A stretch of 64,000 nt of DNA from Halomarina salina (GTDB lineage: Archaea; Halobacteriota; Halobacteria; Halobacteriales; Haloarculaceae), in the NCBI RefSeq assembly GCF_023074835.1, contig NZ_JALLGW010000001.1:930001-994000 (forward strand), written 5' to 3'. Shown piece after piece: positions 50,459-60,112 of the stretch; the first letter of the stretch is position 1, and every line of letters begins with the position of its first letter. The position numbers were made by a program, and so were the translations under genes. The notes under the pieces are model-generated. The model was not told the DNA's origin, did no database searches, and worked only from the letters and a program-made list of their open reading frames with translations.

Positions 50459-51723
50459 GTCGACACCTCCTCGCCGGCCAGGTGGCCGGCTCTGTACCCC
50501 GTCGCCAGCGACACGCCGCTGCCGGACTTCTCGGCGGCGACGTCCGCCCCGCCGACGACCCCGCCGGCCGCCCGCAGGTTCGCGTACTCGACTCGCTCCG
50601 TCGCGTCGAGCGGTCGCCCCTCGCTGTCGACGCGCACCCCGAACCGGGGGAACGCGTGGTCGCCGTACGCCTCGGCGGCCGCCCAGGCGTACCGGTCGTC
50701 CGGGTGGGGGACGTGACAGCCGAACACCTGCTCGAACACCGCGTCCCGGTCGGCGGCGATGCCCTTCCCGACGAGTCCGCCCGTCGCGAGGACGTACTGC
50801 TCGGCGGCGTACGGGACGGCGCTGTGGGTGTGTTCGACCGTCACCCCGGTGATTCGGCCGTCCTCGCTCGTCGCGTCCACCACCGGATTGCCCGTCTCGA
50901 TGCTGACCCCGGCGTCGTCGAGCGCGGCGTACAGCTGGTCGGCGAGGCGCATGCCGGGGAGCGACGGCGGCCCCGAGGGGACCTCGAAGACGTCAGCGCC
51001 CAGCCGGTCCGACAGCTCCCGGCGCACCGTCTCGCTCTCCTCGTGGCCGAGCAGTGCCGGGAACCCCACCCGTTCAGCGCCGGAGAGGTGGGGTTTCACC
51101 CGCTCGACCAGCGACGTGCGGGCGTCGACGCGGCCGCCGTCGACCGGCGACGCCTCGTCGAGCAGGTCGGCGAACCGCGTCACCGCGGCGTCGGCCCGGA
51201 GGCCGCCGGGGAACGGCAGCGTGACGCCCCGTACGTCGAACGGGACGCCGACCCGGTCGAGGTGGGCGGCGGCCCGCGGCGCGTCGAAGTCGGGGAGCGC
51301 CTCGAACCCCACGAGCAGCGTCGACCGGTCGTCGCTGGCGAGGCCGGGAGCCACCGATTCGGGGTACCGGGCGGTCGGCTTCACCGACCCGTCGTGGGTC
51401 GGGACGAGCGCGTTCGCGTCCGTGTGGCCGCCCCGGTACCCCTCGACGCTGTCGTCGAACAGCGCGAGGCCCGCCCGGAGGGCACCCACGCCCACCGTCC
51501 GGTACGGGTGGCCGTCGGGGAGGCCGGTCGCCGCGTCGAACGGGTCGGCGACCAGCTCGCCGTCGACGACCCCGAGGGCGTCGACCAGCCCCGTCGCTTG
51601 CCGGAGCGTGCTCTCCTTGTGCGAGACGAGGCGGACGTGTGCGCCCTGCTCGGCCGCCGCGAGCGCCGCCACCGTCCCGGCGAGACCGCCGCCGACGACG
51701 AGCACGTCCGAGTCAATCGCCAC
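50455..51723 (-). CDS. glpB: Anaerobic glycerol-3-phosphate dehydrogenase subunit B
   Basis: 422 residues from a GTG (protein begins [20 protein letters not shown]). FAD or FMN Rossmann motif [17 protein letters not shown] (about 7-23); the second flavin motif is [16 protein letters not shown], and the C-terminal [21 protein letters not shown] carries another nucleotide-contact loop. It pairs with GlpA to oxidise glycerol 3-phosphate to dihydroxyacetone phosphate. It overlaps glpA by 11 nt and glpC by 4 nt. Confidence 0.93.
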   Translation of the reverse strand: MAIDSDVLVVGGGLAGTVAALAAAEQGAHVRLVSHKESTLRQATGLVDALGVVDGELVADPFDAATGLPDGHPYRTVGVGALRAGLALFDDSVEGYRGGHTDANALVPTHDGSVKPTARYPESVAPGLASDDRSTLLVGFEALPDFDAPRAAAHLDRVGVPFDVRGVTLPFPGGLRADAAVTRFADLLDEASPVDGGRVDARTSLVERVKPHLSGAERVGFPALLGHEESETVRRELSDRLGADVFEVPSGPPSLPGMRLADQLYAALDDAGVSIETGNPVVDATSEDGRITGVTVEHTHSAVPYAAEQYVLATGGLVGKGIAADRDAVFEQVFGCHVPHPDDRYAWAAAEAYGDHAFPRFGVRVDSEGRPLDATERVEYANLRAAGGVVGGADVAAEKSGSGVSLATGYRAGHLAGEEVST

Positions 51724-53482
51724 GGGACTCGCCTCCGGTGTGTTCTGCGTCGCTCCCGGCCGCGCCGCCGTCGGCGACCGTTCGCTCGCCCGCGTCGAAC
51801 GTGCCCCAGTCCACGTCGTTCCCGGTCGCGGCCGGGTCGGCGTCGCGGTTCATCGTCGTCGCCTGGAGCGTGTACTTCAGCGCCGCCTGCGAGAGCTGTT
51901 CACCCCACAGCGCGTGGCGCTCGCCCTTCCAGCGCTCCTGGACGAGTTCGGCGAGCGCCTCGTCGACCGTCGGTTCGTCGTACGTCGGGTGGAGTTCGTT
52001 CGCGATACGGTGGGCGCAGAACCCGCCCTGACAGTTGCCCATCGACGCCCGCGTCCGGAGGCGGACGGCGTTCAGGTCCGTCCCCGACTGGTCGATGGCG
52101 TCGCGTATCTCGGCCCGGGAGACGGCCTCGCAGGGGCAGAGGACGGGGTTCGGGTCGCAGTTCGAGAGCACCGACTCGGTGCGGGAGCCGAGGCGCTGTG
52201 ACGACCGGCGGACGACCGGCGAGCGGAGGCCAAAGCGGTCCATCGCGTCGTCGAGGACGGCGTGGTCCTCGCTGCCGGGGAGCGGTTCGTCGGCGGTCCG
52301 GCAGGTCGCGCGGACCCCGAACCGCTCGCAGACGTGGTCGCTGATGGACTCTGCCATCATCCGGTAGGTCGTCAGCTTCCCGCCGACGATGCTCGTCATC
52401 CCCGGCAGGCCGTCGCGGTCCGCGTGGTCGAGCAGGAAGAAGTCCCGCGTGATGTCGGTCGGGTCCGTGCTGCCGACGTCCGGCGGTTCGTACAGCGGGC
52501 GGACGCCCCAGAACGAGCGCAGCGTCCGCGCCTCCCGGAGCAGCGGTACCAGTTCGGCCAACTGCTCGACGAGCAGGTCGACCTCCCACTGTTCCTCGGG
52601 GTAGTCCTCCGGGTCGGTCACCTCCTCGTCGGTCGTGCCGAGGATGCAGGCCGTCTCGTGGGGGACGATGATGTCCGCGTCGCCCTTCGGCCGACAGCGG
52701 TTGACGACCGTGTCGACCTGCCGGGTGTTCATCACGGTCATCACGCCCTTCGACGGCCGGACCTCGACGTCGACCCCCGCGAGGTCACCGATGCGCCCGG
52801 CCCACGCGCCCGTCGCGTTGACGACGTGGTCGGCCCGGATGCGCTCGGTCCCGCCACGGGTTCCGTGCGTGCGTTTCCCCGGCCCGGAGTCGTGCTGGAC
52901 CTCGATGCCGACCACCTCGCCGGCCTCGACGAGGACGTCCGTCACCTCGGCGTGCGTCTCGACGCGCGCGCCGTGGCGTTCGGCGTCGAGGGCGTTGGCC
53001 ACGCAGAGGCGGAACGGGTCGATGGCGGCGTCGGGGACGCTGATGGCCTTCTCGACGTCCGGCGCGAGGTGCGGTTCGAGGTCGCGCGCTTCGCTGCCCG
53101 AGAGCACCTCGACGGGGATGTCGCAGTCGCGACAGCCGGTGAGTTTCTCCTCGAAGTACGCCGCCTCGTCCTCGGGTCGCTTGACGAACAGGCCACCCGT
53201 CTCTTCGACGCAGTGACTCGCGATGTCGCGCAGGACGTAGTTCTCCTCGATGCACTCCCGCGCGGACTTCTGGTCGGAGATGGCGTACCGGCCACCGGAG
53301 TGGAGCAGACCGTGCATCCGTCCGGTGGTGCCGTGCGTGAGGTTGCCCTTCTCGACGAGCGTCACGTCGAGGCCGCGCATCGCCAGGTCGCGGGCGATAC
53401 CCGTCCCGGTCGACCCGCCGCCGATGACGGCTACTGCTGTCGTCGATTCCACGGATGGGACTCCGTGACGCGACCACTTCAT
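51713..53482 (-). CDS. glpA: Anaerobic glycerol-3-phosphate dehydrogenase subunit A
   Basis: 589 residues. Catalytic FAD subunit: [20 protein letters not shown] near residues 14-33, then the conserved [19 protein letters not shown]. The C-terminal BFD-like 2Fe-2S region shows [14 protein letters not shown] and [13 protein letters not shown]. The ATG at 53482 gives a short polar lead-in ([15 protein letters not shown]); a GTG at 53452 would give a more standard N-terminus, so the start is uncertain by ten residues. It is divergent from glpK across a 230-bp region with two GTTAAC palindromes (53493-53498 and 53627-53632). Confidence 0.94.
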   Translation of the reverse strand: MKWSRHGVPSVESTTAVAVIGGGSTGTGIARDLAMRGLDVTLVEKGNLTHGTTGRMHGLLHSGGRYAISDQKSARECIEENYVLRDIASHCVEETGGLFVKRPEDEAAYFEEKLTGCRDCDIPVEVLSGSEARDLEPHLAPDVEKAISVPDAAIDPFRLCVANALDAERHGARVETHAEVTDVLVEAGEVVGIEVQHDSGPGKRTHGTRGGTERIRADHVVNATGAWAGRIGDLAGVDVEVRPSKGVMTVMNTRQVDTVVNRCRPKGDADIIVPHETACILGTTDEEVTDPEDYPEEQWEVDLLVEQLAELVPLLREARTLRSFWGVRPLYEPPDVGSTDPTDITRDFFLLDHADRDGLPGMTSIVGGKLTTYRMMAESISDHVCERFGVRATCRTADEPLPGSEDHAVLDDAMDRFGLRSPVVRRSSQRLGSRTESVLSNCDPNPVLCPCEAVSRAEIRDAIDQSGTDLNAVRLRTRASMGNCQGGFCAHRIANELHPTYDEPTVDEALAELVQERWKGERHALWGEQLSQAALKYTLQATTMNRDADPAATGNDVDWGTFDAGERTVADGGAAGSDAEHTGGESRGD

Positions 53483-53604
53483 GTTTACCCACGTTAACCC
53501 TGCACCAGTAACGAACGGGCGGTGTCGGGGCGAATATCGTCAAGCGACTGTCATTTACGCCGGTCTGTCCGTCTCTACGGGGTTTCCTGCCGGTGTTCAC
53601 CAAG

Positions 53605-53612
53605 ATTTATAA
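53605..53612 (+). promoter_or_regulatory. TATA box for glpK
   Basis: atttataa predicts transcription from about 53635 and a leader of about 75 nt, long for this window. A GTTAAC palindrome at 53627-53632 lies right at the predicted start site, where a repressor could act. Confidence 0.55.
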
Positions 53613-53712
53613 CGAATGACCAAATTGTTAACCGACAGAGCTGGATGCGATAGTAAACATCTGTCCGGGAGTCGTCGGGTCGGGCCGCATCCAGCACAGG
53701 AGGTCATCAGAC

Positions 53713-55254
53713 ATGCCAGCAGACACCTACGTCGGCGCGATCGATCAGGGAACGACGGGCACGCGGTTCATGGTGTTCGACCACGGCGGGCAGGTCGTCG
53801 CCAACGCCTACGAGAAGCACGAACAGATCTACCCCGAACCCGGCTGGGTCGAGCACGACCCCGTCGAGATATGGGAGAACACGAAGACGGTCATCTCGCG
53901 GGCGCTTCGGGAGGGCGGTCTCGACCCCGACCAGCTAGAGGGCCTCGGCATCACGAACCAGCGCGAGACGACGCTCATCTGGGACGCCGAGTCCGGCGAG
54001 CCGATACACAACGCGCTGGTCTGGCAGGACCGCCGGACGACCGACCGCGTCGAGGAACTCCAGGACGCCGACAAGGTCGAGTGGATACGCGAGAAGACGG
54101 GGCTGGAGGCCGACGCGTACTTCTCGGCGACGAAAGCCGAGTGGCTGCTCGACAACGCCGACCCCATCAAACTCCAGCGGGCGCGACCCGCGGACGTCCG
54201 GGAACGGGCGGAGGCGGGCGAACTCCGCATGGGGACCATCGACACCTGGCTCATCCACAAGCTCACGGGCAACCACATCACGGACGTCACCAACGCCTCG
54301 CGGACGATGCTGTACAACATCCACGACATGGCGTGGGACGCCGAACTCCTGGAGGAGTTCGGGGTGCCCGAGAGCCTCCTGCCGGAGGTCAGACCGTCGA
54401 GCGACGACGACTACTACGGGACGACCGACCCCGACGGGTTCCTCGAATCGGCGGTCCCGGTCGCGGGCGCACTCGGCGACCAGCAGGCCGCGCTGTTCGG
54501 CCAGACCTGCTTCGACGAGGGCGACGCGAAGAACACCTACGGCACGGGGTCGTTCTTCCTGATGAACACCGGGTCGGAGGCCGTCTCCAGCGACCACGGC
54601 CTGCTGACGACCGTCGGCTTCCAGCGCTCGGGCGAACCCGTCCAGTACGCGCTGGAGGGTGCCATCTTCATCACCGGGGCGGCAATCGAGTGGCTGGAGG
54701 ACGTCGACCTCATCGAGGACGCGGCCGAGACCGCCGAACTCGCGCGCTCGGTCGACTCGACCGACGGCGTCTACGTCGTCCCGGCGTTCACGGGTCTCGG
54801 CGCACCCCACTGGGACGGCCGTGCGCGCGGCACCATCGTCGGCATCACCCGCGGCACCCGGCGGGAGCACGTCGTCCGGGCGACGCTGGAGTCCATCGCC
54901 TACCAGACCCGCGACGTCGCGGAGGCGATGGAGGCCGACTCCGGCATCGAGATGAGTTCGCTCCGGGTCGACGGCGGCGCGGTCAAGAACAACTTCCTCT
55001 GCCAGTTGCAGTCCGACATCATCCGGACCGACATCGTCCGGCCGCAGGTCGACGAGACGACGGCGCTCGGCTCCGCGTACGCTGCGGGTCTCGCGGTCGG
55101 CTACTGGGAGACGGTCGACGAACTCCGGAACAACTGGCAGGTCGACCGCGAGTTCACGCCCGAGATGGCCGCCGACGACGCGGACGCGAAGTACGACCGC
55201 TGGGGCGACGCGGTCGAGCGCTCGCTCGACTGGGCGCGCGACGGTGGTGACTGA
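53713..55254 (+). CDS. glpK: Glycerol kinase
   Basis: 513 residues. Phosphorylates glycerol to glycerol 3-phosphate, the substrate of the divergent GlpABC. FGGY kinase motifs: VGAIDQGTTGTRFMVFD (phosphate 1, residues 6-22), YPEPGWVEHDPVEIWENTKT, GALGDQQAALFGQTCF (phosphate 2) and LRVDGGAVKNNFLCQ (adenosine). Usual length. GlpK is the main entry point for glycerol in haloarchaea. The ATG at 53713 gives the standard N-terminus. The next gene starts 3 nt after the stop. Confidence 0.96.
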   Translation: MPADTYVGAIDQGTTGTRFMVFDHGGQVVANAYEKHEQIYPEPGWVEHDPVEIWENTKTVISRALREGGLDPDQLEGLGITNQRETTLIWDAESGEPIHNALVWQDRRTTDRVEELQDADKVEWIREKTGLEADAYFSATKAEWLLDNADPIKLQRARPADVRERAEAGELRMGTIDTWLIHKLTGNHITDVTNASRTMLYNIHDMAWDAELLEEFGVPESLLPEVRPSSDDDYYGTTDPDGFLESAVPVAGALGDQQAALFGQTCFDEGDAKNTYGTGSFFLMNTGSEAVSSDHGLLTTVGFQRSGEPVQYALEGAIFITGAAIEWLEDVDLIEDAAETAELARSVDSTDGVYVVPAFTGLGAPHWDGRARGTIVGITRGTRREHVVRATLESIAYQTRDVAEAMEADSGIEMSSLRVDGGAVKNNFLCQLQSDIIRTDIVRPQVDETTALGSAYAAGLAVGYWETVDELRNNWQVDREFTPEMAADDADAKYDRWGDAVERSLDWARDGGD

Positions 55255-55256
55255 CG

Positions 55257-56348
55257 ATGGTCGTCGAACTCCAGATACTCGGTATCGAGAGTACGGAGTG
55301 GCTGATACTCATCATCGCCGCGTTCGGCGGCGGCGCGTTCGGCGCGGCGCTCGGCGCGCTCCCGGCGTTCTGCTTCACGGGGTTCATGGTCATCGCCGGG
55401 GAGGCGCTCAACGTCCTCCAGGAGTTCCTCGCGGAGACGGCGGGCCTCGACCCGGGGACGGCGACGGCCGGTATCACCGCCACGCTCGGGTTCGGACCGG
55501 TGTTCGGACCGCACATCTCGTTCGCCGGCGGCGTCGCCGCGGCGGCGTACGCCTCGAAACGGGGGTACATGGCCGAGGGGTTCGACTACCACCTCGCCAA
55601 GGACATCGCGCAGGCGCTGGGAACGAAGCCGGACGTCCTCGCCGTCGGCGGCCTGTTCGGTATCTTCGGCCTCGTCTGTCGGCAGGCGCTCGTCGCGTTC
55701 GCCGCACCCATCGACCAGATCGCCATCACGGTCGTCATCTCGGCGTTCCTCGCGCGCCTCGTGTTCGGCTACCCGCTCGTCGGGAAGGTCGGCGGGTCGG
55801 GCTACTTCGACATGACGCCGTTCGAGCAGGGCCAGACCCGGACGGTTTCCGACACCGACGGGCCGACCCCCGCCACCGACGGCGGAACGGCCGAGGAGGC
55901 CACCGAGCAGCGGATGGCGACCGAACCGTGGCTCCCGTTCCAGTACAAGTGGGCGAACGTGGCGATGATCGGTCTCGTCGCCGGAATCCTCGGCGCGTTC
56001 ATCGCGTACGAGACCGGCAGCGCGTTCCTCGGGTTCGGCATCAGCGCCGCGACGCTGACGTTCCTCGCCCTCGGGACGGAGGTGCCGGTCACTCACCACA
56101 TCACGCTCGTCGCCAGCACGGCGACGCTCTCGGTCCTCGCGTGGGGACCGATAGCTGCTATCGTCGTGGGGACGGCGTTCGGTATCGTCAGCGCGCTCTC
56201 GGGGGAGGTCCTGCAGCGCCTGTTCTACGCCCACGGCGACACGCACGTCGACCCGCCCGCGTTCGCCATCGCCGTCAACACGTTCGTCATCGCCGCCCTG
56301 GCGATGCTCGGCGTGTTCCCGGACTCGGCGTGGGTCACGACGCTGTGA
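55257..56348 (+). CDS. Polytopic membrane protein of the glpK operon
   Basis: 363 residues with about nine hydrophobic segments and a cytoplasmic acidic Thr/Glu-rich loop at about 195-222 (after TPFEQGQTRTVSDTDG). Conserved-looking GFGPVFGPHISFAGGVAAAA and FGYPLVGKVGGSGYFDMTPF lie in the N-terminal half. In Haloferax an uncharacterised membrane gene also follows glpK, so this is probably the same conserved partner, perhaps a glycerol facilitator or transporter; no MIP or known transporter signature is visible. Immediately downstream of glpK, therefore co-transcribed. Confidence 0.7.
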   Translation: MVVELQILGIESTEWLILIIAAFGGGAFGAALGALPAFCFTGFMVIAGEALNVLQEFLAETAGLDPGTATAGITATLGFGPVFGPHISFAGGVAAAAYASKRGYMAEGFDYHLAKDIAQALGTKPDVLAVGGLFGIFGLVCRQALVAFAAPIDQIAITVVISAFLARLVFGYPLVGKVGGSGYFDMTPFEQGQTRTVSDTDGPTPATDGGTAEEATEQRMATEPWLPFQYKWANVAMIGLVAGILGAFIAYETGSAFLGFGISAATLTFLALGTEVPVTHHITLVASTATLSVLAWGPIAAIVVGTAFGIVSALSGEVLQRLFYAHGDTHVDPPAFAIAVNTFVIAALAMLGVFPDSAWVTTL

Positions 56349-56465
56349 GGCCCGTCACCGCCCGTCCGGCCGCGCCGCTGGTCCGGCGTCGTGACTGTAA
56401 CGGGACGGATTTATTCACCGGCGCTCCGTACCGCCAGAGCGTACTGGACGGATGAGAGGTGGACG

Positions 56466-57656
56466 ATGGACCTGAAAGCACGGATACGCCGCCGTCAGCG
56501 CTCCGGCGACGAGTCGCGCATCGTCCTGGAGTACGACGCCATCAGCCCCGTCGCGCACGTCGAAGAGCCGACGAACCGCGGCCCCGTCCTCGAACGGTTG
56601 CTCGACTACCTCGCGCCGGTGTTCGACGAGGCCCTCCCGCCGAACGCGTACGTCTGGGGACCGGCCGGGGCCGGGAAGTCGGCCGTCGTGACGGCACTGT
56701 TCGCACACCTGTCGCGACTGTTCGCCCGGTCGGGGTCGGTCATCCACACGACGACGCGCGCCCAGACCGGCCACGCGCCGAAGTTCGTCTACGTCGACGC
56801 GCGCCGGGCGGACTCGTCGTTCGGCCTCTACCACGCCGTCCTCGACGCCGTGCAGGACGACCCGGTCCCGAAGCAGGGAGTCGGCACCGACGTCCTGCGC
56901 TCGCGGCTGGTCGACTACCTCCGGCCCGCCCGCAGGAGCGCCGTCGTCGCGGTGGACCACATCGACGAACCGGGCGGCCTCGACCTGGCGACGGTCCGGG
57001 AGACGTTCGCCGTCGCGGACGACTCGCTGTCGTGGGTCACCGTGGGGCGGACGCCGCCGAGCGAGGTGCCCGACGGAGTGGCCCCGCCGGAGCACATCGA
57101 GGTGCCGGCGTACGAGGACCACGCGCTGGTGGACATCCTGACCACCCGCGTCTCGGAGGGGCTCGCACGGCAGGTAGTCGAACACGAGCAGATGCGTCGC
57201 CTCGCCTCGTGGGCGGAGGGCGACGCCCACGACGCCCTCTCGGGGCTGTTCGGCGCGGCCGACGTCGCCATGGCCAGCGACCACGACCGCATCTACGAGC
57301 GCGACCTCGAAGCCGGGATGGAGAGCGTGCCGCGCCCGTCGGTGGCGGTCGGTCGGGTGTTGACGCTGCCCGAGAACCGCCAGCGCGTCCTCCGTCGCCT
57401 CCTCGACCTCGACGACGAGTCGGTGCGGTCGGTGGGTGCCGCGACGGAGGCCATCGCCGCGTCGCCGGCGGTCGACCTCTCGGAGGCGACGGTCAAGCGG
57501 TTCCTCTACGAACTCGCCGAGGAGGGCATCGTCGAGCGCGTAGAGACCACCGAGCCGACCAACGGTGTCGGGCGACCGCCGAGTCGCATCGAACCGTTGT
57601 TCCCGACGCTGGTGTTCCGGCGACTGTACGACCGCCAGCACGACGGACAGGACTGA
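56466..57656 (+). CDS. Orc1/Cdc6-like AAA+ ATPase
   Basis: 396 residues from the ATG at 56466. A preamble typical of Cdc6 (SPVAHVEEPTNRGPVLERLL) leads to Walker A GPAGAGKS (65-72), Walker B VVAVDHIDE with D164 and E168, and a C-terminal winged helix (about 300-385; VDLSEATVKRFLYELAEEGI, GRPPSRIEPLFPTLVFRRLY). It lacks the canonical Orc1/Cdc6 opening, so it is more likely a divergent paralogue than the main initiator. No clear origin recognition repeats are visible in the short flanks (56349-56465 and 57657-57824). Confidence 0.75.
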   Translation: MDLKARIRRRQRSGDESRIVLEYDAISPVAHVEEPTNRGPVLERLLDYLAPVFDEALPPNAYVWGPAGAGKSAVVTALFAHLSRLFARSGSVIHTTTRAQTGHAPKFVYVDARRADSSFGLYHAVLDAVQDDPVPKQGVGTDVLRSRLVDYLRPARRSAVVAVDHIDEPGGLDLATVRETFAVADDSLSWVTVGRTPPSEVPDGVAPPEHIEVPAYEDHALVDILTTRVSEGLARQVVEHEQMRRLASWAEGDAHDALSGLFGAADVAMASDHDRIYERDLEAGMESVPRPSVAVGRVLTLPENRQRVLRRLLDLDDESVRSVGAATEAIAASPAVDLSEATVKRFLYELAEEGIVERVETTEPTNGVGRPPSRIEPLFPTLVFRRLYDRQHDGQD

Positions 57657-57824
57657 CGCTGGCGGACGCCACCGACGCTCGCCGACCGCCCATCGCCGAG
57701 CCGTCGTCGCCGACCCTCCGCCGACTCCCGTTCCCCTCCCGCTCCGAGACCGTCAGATGCTGCCTCTACGGACCGACCACCAGGTGCGGACGGGTCGGGC
57801 AGAACCGTGTACGAAGGGAGTTCT

Positions 57825-57848
57825 GACAGTTTCGTTGCAGATACTGTC
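57825..57848. promoter_or_regulatory. Inverted repeat upstream of the sugar gene cluster
   Basis: gacagt and actgtc, perfect 6-bp arms separated by 12 nt, lie 76 bp before the ATG at 57924 in the only AT-enriched part of this gap. It is placed like an operator for the oxidoreductase operon. Confidence 0.35.
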
Positions 57849-57923
57849 TCGATACTCTGTTCTTCATGAATGTACAGGTACGCTTTTCCGGTGGTTCGTC
57901 GTAGCGAGGGGCCAGGATACTCA

Positions 57924-59063
57924 ATGGGGCACACGGAACACAGCACGGACGGAGCGGAGGACGAGGTCCGCCTGGGCCTCGTCGGCCTCGGGAACATCGG
58001 TCGTCACCACGCGACCCAGTTGCAGGCCGTCGCGGAGGAGATGGCGGTGGACCTCGTCGGCGGGATGGACATCGACGGGAGCGCCCGCGACAGCTTCGGG
58101 ATGGAGTTCGGCGTGGCGACGTACGACGACCACGACCTCCTGTACGACGCCGTCGACGCCGTCGTCGTCACGACGCCCAACCGCTTCCACGAGGAGTACG
58201 TGGTCGACGCCCTCGACGCGGGACTCGACGTGCTGGTCGAGAAACCCCTCGCCCACGACCTGGCGAGCGCGGAGCGTATCGCCGCGGCCGCCCGCGACTC
58301 GGAGGGGTTCTGCATGGTCGGGTTCCACAACCGGTTCGCGGCCCCCGCTCGCGTCCTCCGCAACGCCATCGACGAGGGCCGGTTCGGCGACCTCTACCAC
58401 GTCGAGGCGAACTACGTTCGGCGACGCGGCATCCCCGGCAAGGGGTCGTGGTTCACCGACCACGAGGTGGCCGGCGGCGGCGCGCTGGTCGACATCGGCA
58501 CCCACGCCATCGACTTCGCGCTGTACATGCTCGACTACCCGGAGGTCGTCGAGGTGTCGGGCGTCACTCGCGACGCGTTCGGGAGCGACCCGGACTACAC
58601 CTACCTCGACCAGTGGGGCGACTCGGGTGAAGGCGTCGTCGATGTCGAGGACTCGGCGACGGCGATGCTGCGCTGTGCGGACGGCCGGACCGTCTCGCTG
58701 GAGGTGGCGTGGGCCGCGAACCGCCCCGAGAACAGCGAGATCGTCGTCCGGGGGAGCGACGCGGGCGCGTCGTTCGACCACGAGACCGGCGACCTGACGA
58801 TGTACGAGACGAGCGACCACGGGGCCGCCCACTTCGCCGATACGACCGTCGAGACCCGCGACGACCCGGCCCACCGCGCGGAGCAGCGCCGGTTCGTCGA
58901 GGCCGTCCGCACTGGCGGCCCCGCGCCCGTCAGCGTCGAGGACGGCCTCACCGTCCAGCGCGTCATCGACGCCATCTACCGCTCTTCCGAGACGGGCCGT
59001 GCCGTTCGGCTCGACGGGGCGGTCGAGCAGGTGTCCTCCGCCCAGCCCAGTCCGACGGACTGA
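57924..59063 (+). CDS. Gfo/Idh/MocA family oxidoreductase
   Basis: 379 residues from the ATG at 57924. NAD(P)-binding Rossmann GLVGLGNIGRHHATQL (about 18-33), the VTTPNRFHEEY loop, the catalytic Lys in VLVEKPLAHD and the C-terminal substrate domain with GGGALVDIGTHAIDFALYML (catalytic Asp and His). The family includes glucose-fructose oxidoreductase and inositol 2-dehydrogenase. The neighbouring TIM-barrel isomerase and a second family member suggest oxidation of a sugar or inositol, substrate unknown. Confidence 0.85.
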   Translation: MGHTEHSTDGAEDEVRLGLVGLGNIGRHHATQLQAVAEEMAVDLVGGMDIDGSARDSFGMEFGVATYDDHDLLYDAVDAVVVTTPNRFHEEYVVDALDAGLDVLVEKPLAHDLASAERIAAAARDSEGFCMVGFHNRFAAPARVLRNAIDEGRFGDLYHVEANYVRRRGIPGKGSWFTDHEVAGGGALVDIGTHAIDFALYMLDYPEVVEVSGVTRDAFGSDPDYTYLDQWGDSGEGVVDVEDSATAMLRCADGRTVSLEVAWAANRPENSEIVVRGSDAGASFDHETGDLTMYETSDHGAAHFADTTVETRDDPAHRAEQRRFVEAVRTGGPAPVSVEDGLTVQRVIDAIYRSSETGRAVRLDGAVEQVSSAQPSPTD

Positions 59064-59119
59064 GCGATGGTCGACTGCTCTGGCCCTCCGGGCACCGGGT
59101 GACGGTTCCGGCGGACCGA

Positions 59120-59130
59120 GAACTAAATCA
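59120..59130 (+). promoter_or_regulatory. TATA-like element for the TIM-barrel isomerase gene
   Basis: gaactaaatca lies about 25 nt before the ATG at 59151, giving a second promoter inside the sugar cluster. Confidence 0.45.
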
Positions 59131-59150
59131 CCGGGGGTCGATGAGGACCC

Positions 59151-60110
59151 ATGGACATCGGTGTACTCACCGTCCCACTCGGTGACGAATCGCTCGACGA
59201 CGCGCTGGCGTACCTCGCCGACCTCGGCGTCGACGCGGTCGAACTGGGCTGTGGCGGCTTCCCCGGCGACGACCACCTCCCGCGCGAACAGTACCTCGAC
59301 GACGAGGACGCGCAGGCCGACCTGCGCGCGACGCTCGACGACCACGACCTGCGCGTCTCGGCGCTCGCGACGCACAACAACCCGCTCCACCCCGGCGAAC
59401 AGGGCGAGGAGGCCGACACGGAACTCCGGGAGGCCATCCGCCTCGCCGACCAGCTCGACGTGGACACCGTCACCGGGTTCTCGGGTCTGCCCGCCGGCGG
59501 CCCCGACGACTCGGTGCCGAACTGGATTACGGCCCCGTGGCCGACCGAACACGCCGACGCCCACGACTACCAGTGGGAGGTGGCGACCGACTACTGGTCG
59601 GACCTCGCGACCCACGCCGACGACCACGGCGTGAACGTCGGCATCGAGATGCACCCGAACATGCTCGTCTACGAACCGACCGGGATGGCCCGCCTGCGGG
59701 AGGCGACGAACGACCGCATCGGTTCGAACTTCGACCCCTCGCACCTCTACTGGCAGGGCATCGACGTCACGGAGGCCGTCCGGTTCCTCGACGACGCCAT
59801 CCACCACGTCCACGCCAAGGACACGAAGGTGTACGAGTCCCAGAGCCGCGTCAAGGGGGTCCTCGACACGACGGACTACACCGAGGAGGCCGACCGCTCG
59901 TGGCTGTTCCGCTCCGTGGGCTACGGCCACGGCGAGGGCCACTGGAAGGACCTCGTCTCGACGCTCCGGATGGTCGGCTACGACGGCGCGCTCTCCATCG
60001 AGCACGAGGACTCGCTGACGAGTTCCCGCGAGGGTCTGGAGAAGGCCGTCGAACTGCTGGAGCGTGCGGTGTTCGAGACGCAACCGGGCGACGCCTACTG
60101 GGCCGAGTAA
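59151..60110 (+). CDS. Sugar phosphate isomerase/epimerase (AP-endonuclease-2 fold)
   Basis: 319 residues. A xylose-isomerase-like TIM barrel: MDIGVLTVPLGDE at the start, AVELGCGGFPGDD, IEMHPNMLVYEP (metal-binding Glu), NFDPSHLYWQGID (Asp/His), HVHAKDTKV (His/Asp) and LSIEHED (Glu). Such enzymes isomerise or epimerise free sugars or act as inosose dehydratase or isomerase. Tight linkage to two Gfo/Idh/MocA dehydrogenases (next gene 2 nt downstream) suggests a pathway of oxidation, isomerisation and possibly reduction of one substrate. Confidence 0.85.
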   Translation: MDIGVLTVPLGDESLDDALAYLADLGVDAVELGCGGFPGDDHLPREQYLDDEDAQADLRATLDDHDLRVSALATHNNPLHPGEQGEEADTELREAIRLADQLDVDTVTGFSGLPAGGPDDSVPNWITAPWPTEHADAHDYQWEVATDYWSDLATHADDHGVNVGIEMHPNMLVYEPTGMARLREATNDRIGSNFDPSHLYWQGIDVTEAVRFLDDAIHHVHAKDTKVYESQSRVKGVLDTTDYTEEADRSWLFRSVGYGHGEGHWKDLVSTLRMVGYDGALSIEHEDSLTSSREGLEKAVELLERAVFETQPGDAYWAE

Positions 60111-60112
60111 CG

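Noticed and set aside
50014..52344. Plus-strand 776-codon Arg/Pro-rich frame
   Set aside because: Antisense to glpC, glpB and the end of glpA; strongly basic sequence is implausible for a haloarchaeal protein of that size.
55257..56348. Calling the glpK-linked membrane protein GlpX or GlpF
   Set aside because: GlpX normally means class II fructose bisphosphatase, and no aquaporin NPA motif is visible, so no symbol was given.
57921..60083. Minus-strand open frame of 720 codons
   Set aside because: Antisense to the Gfo/Idh/MocA and isomerase genes; no domain, composition rich in Val, Arg and Asp typical of complementary-strand frames in haloarchaea.
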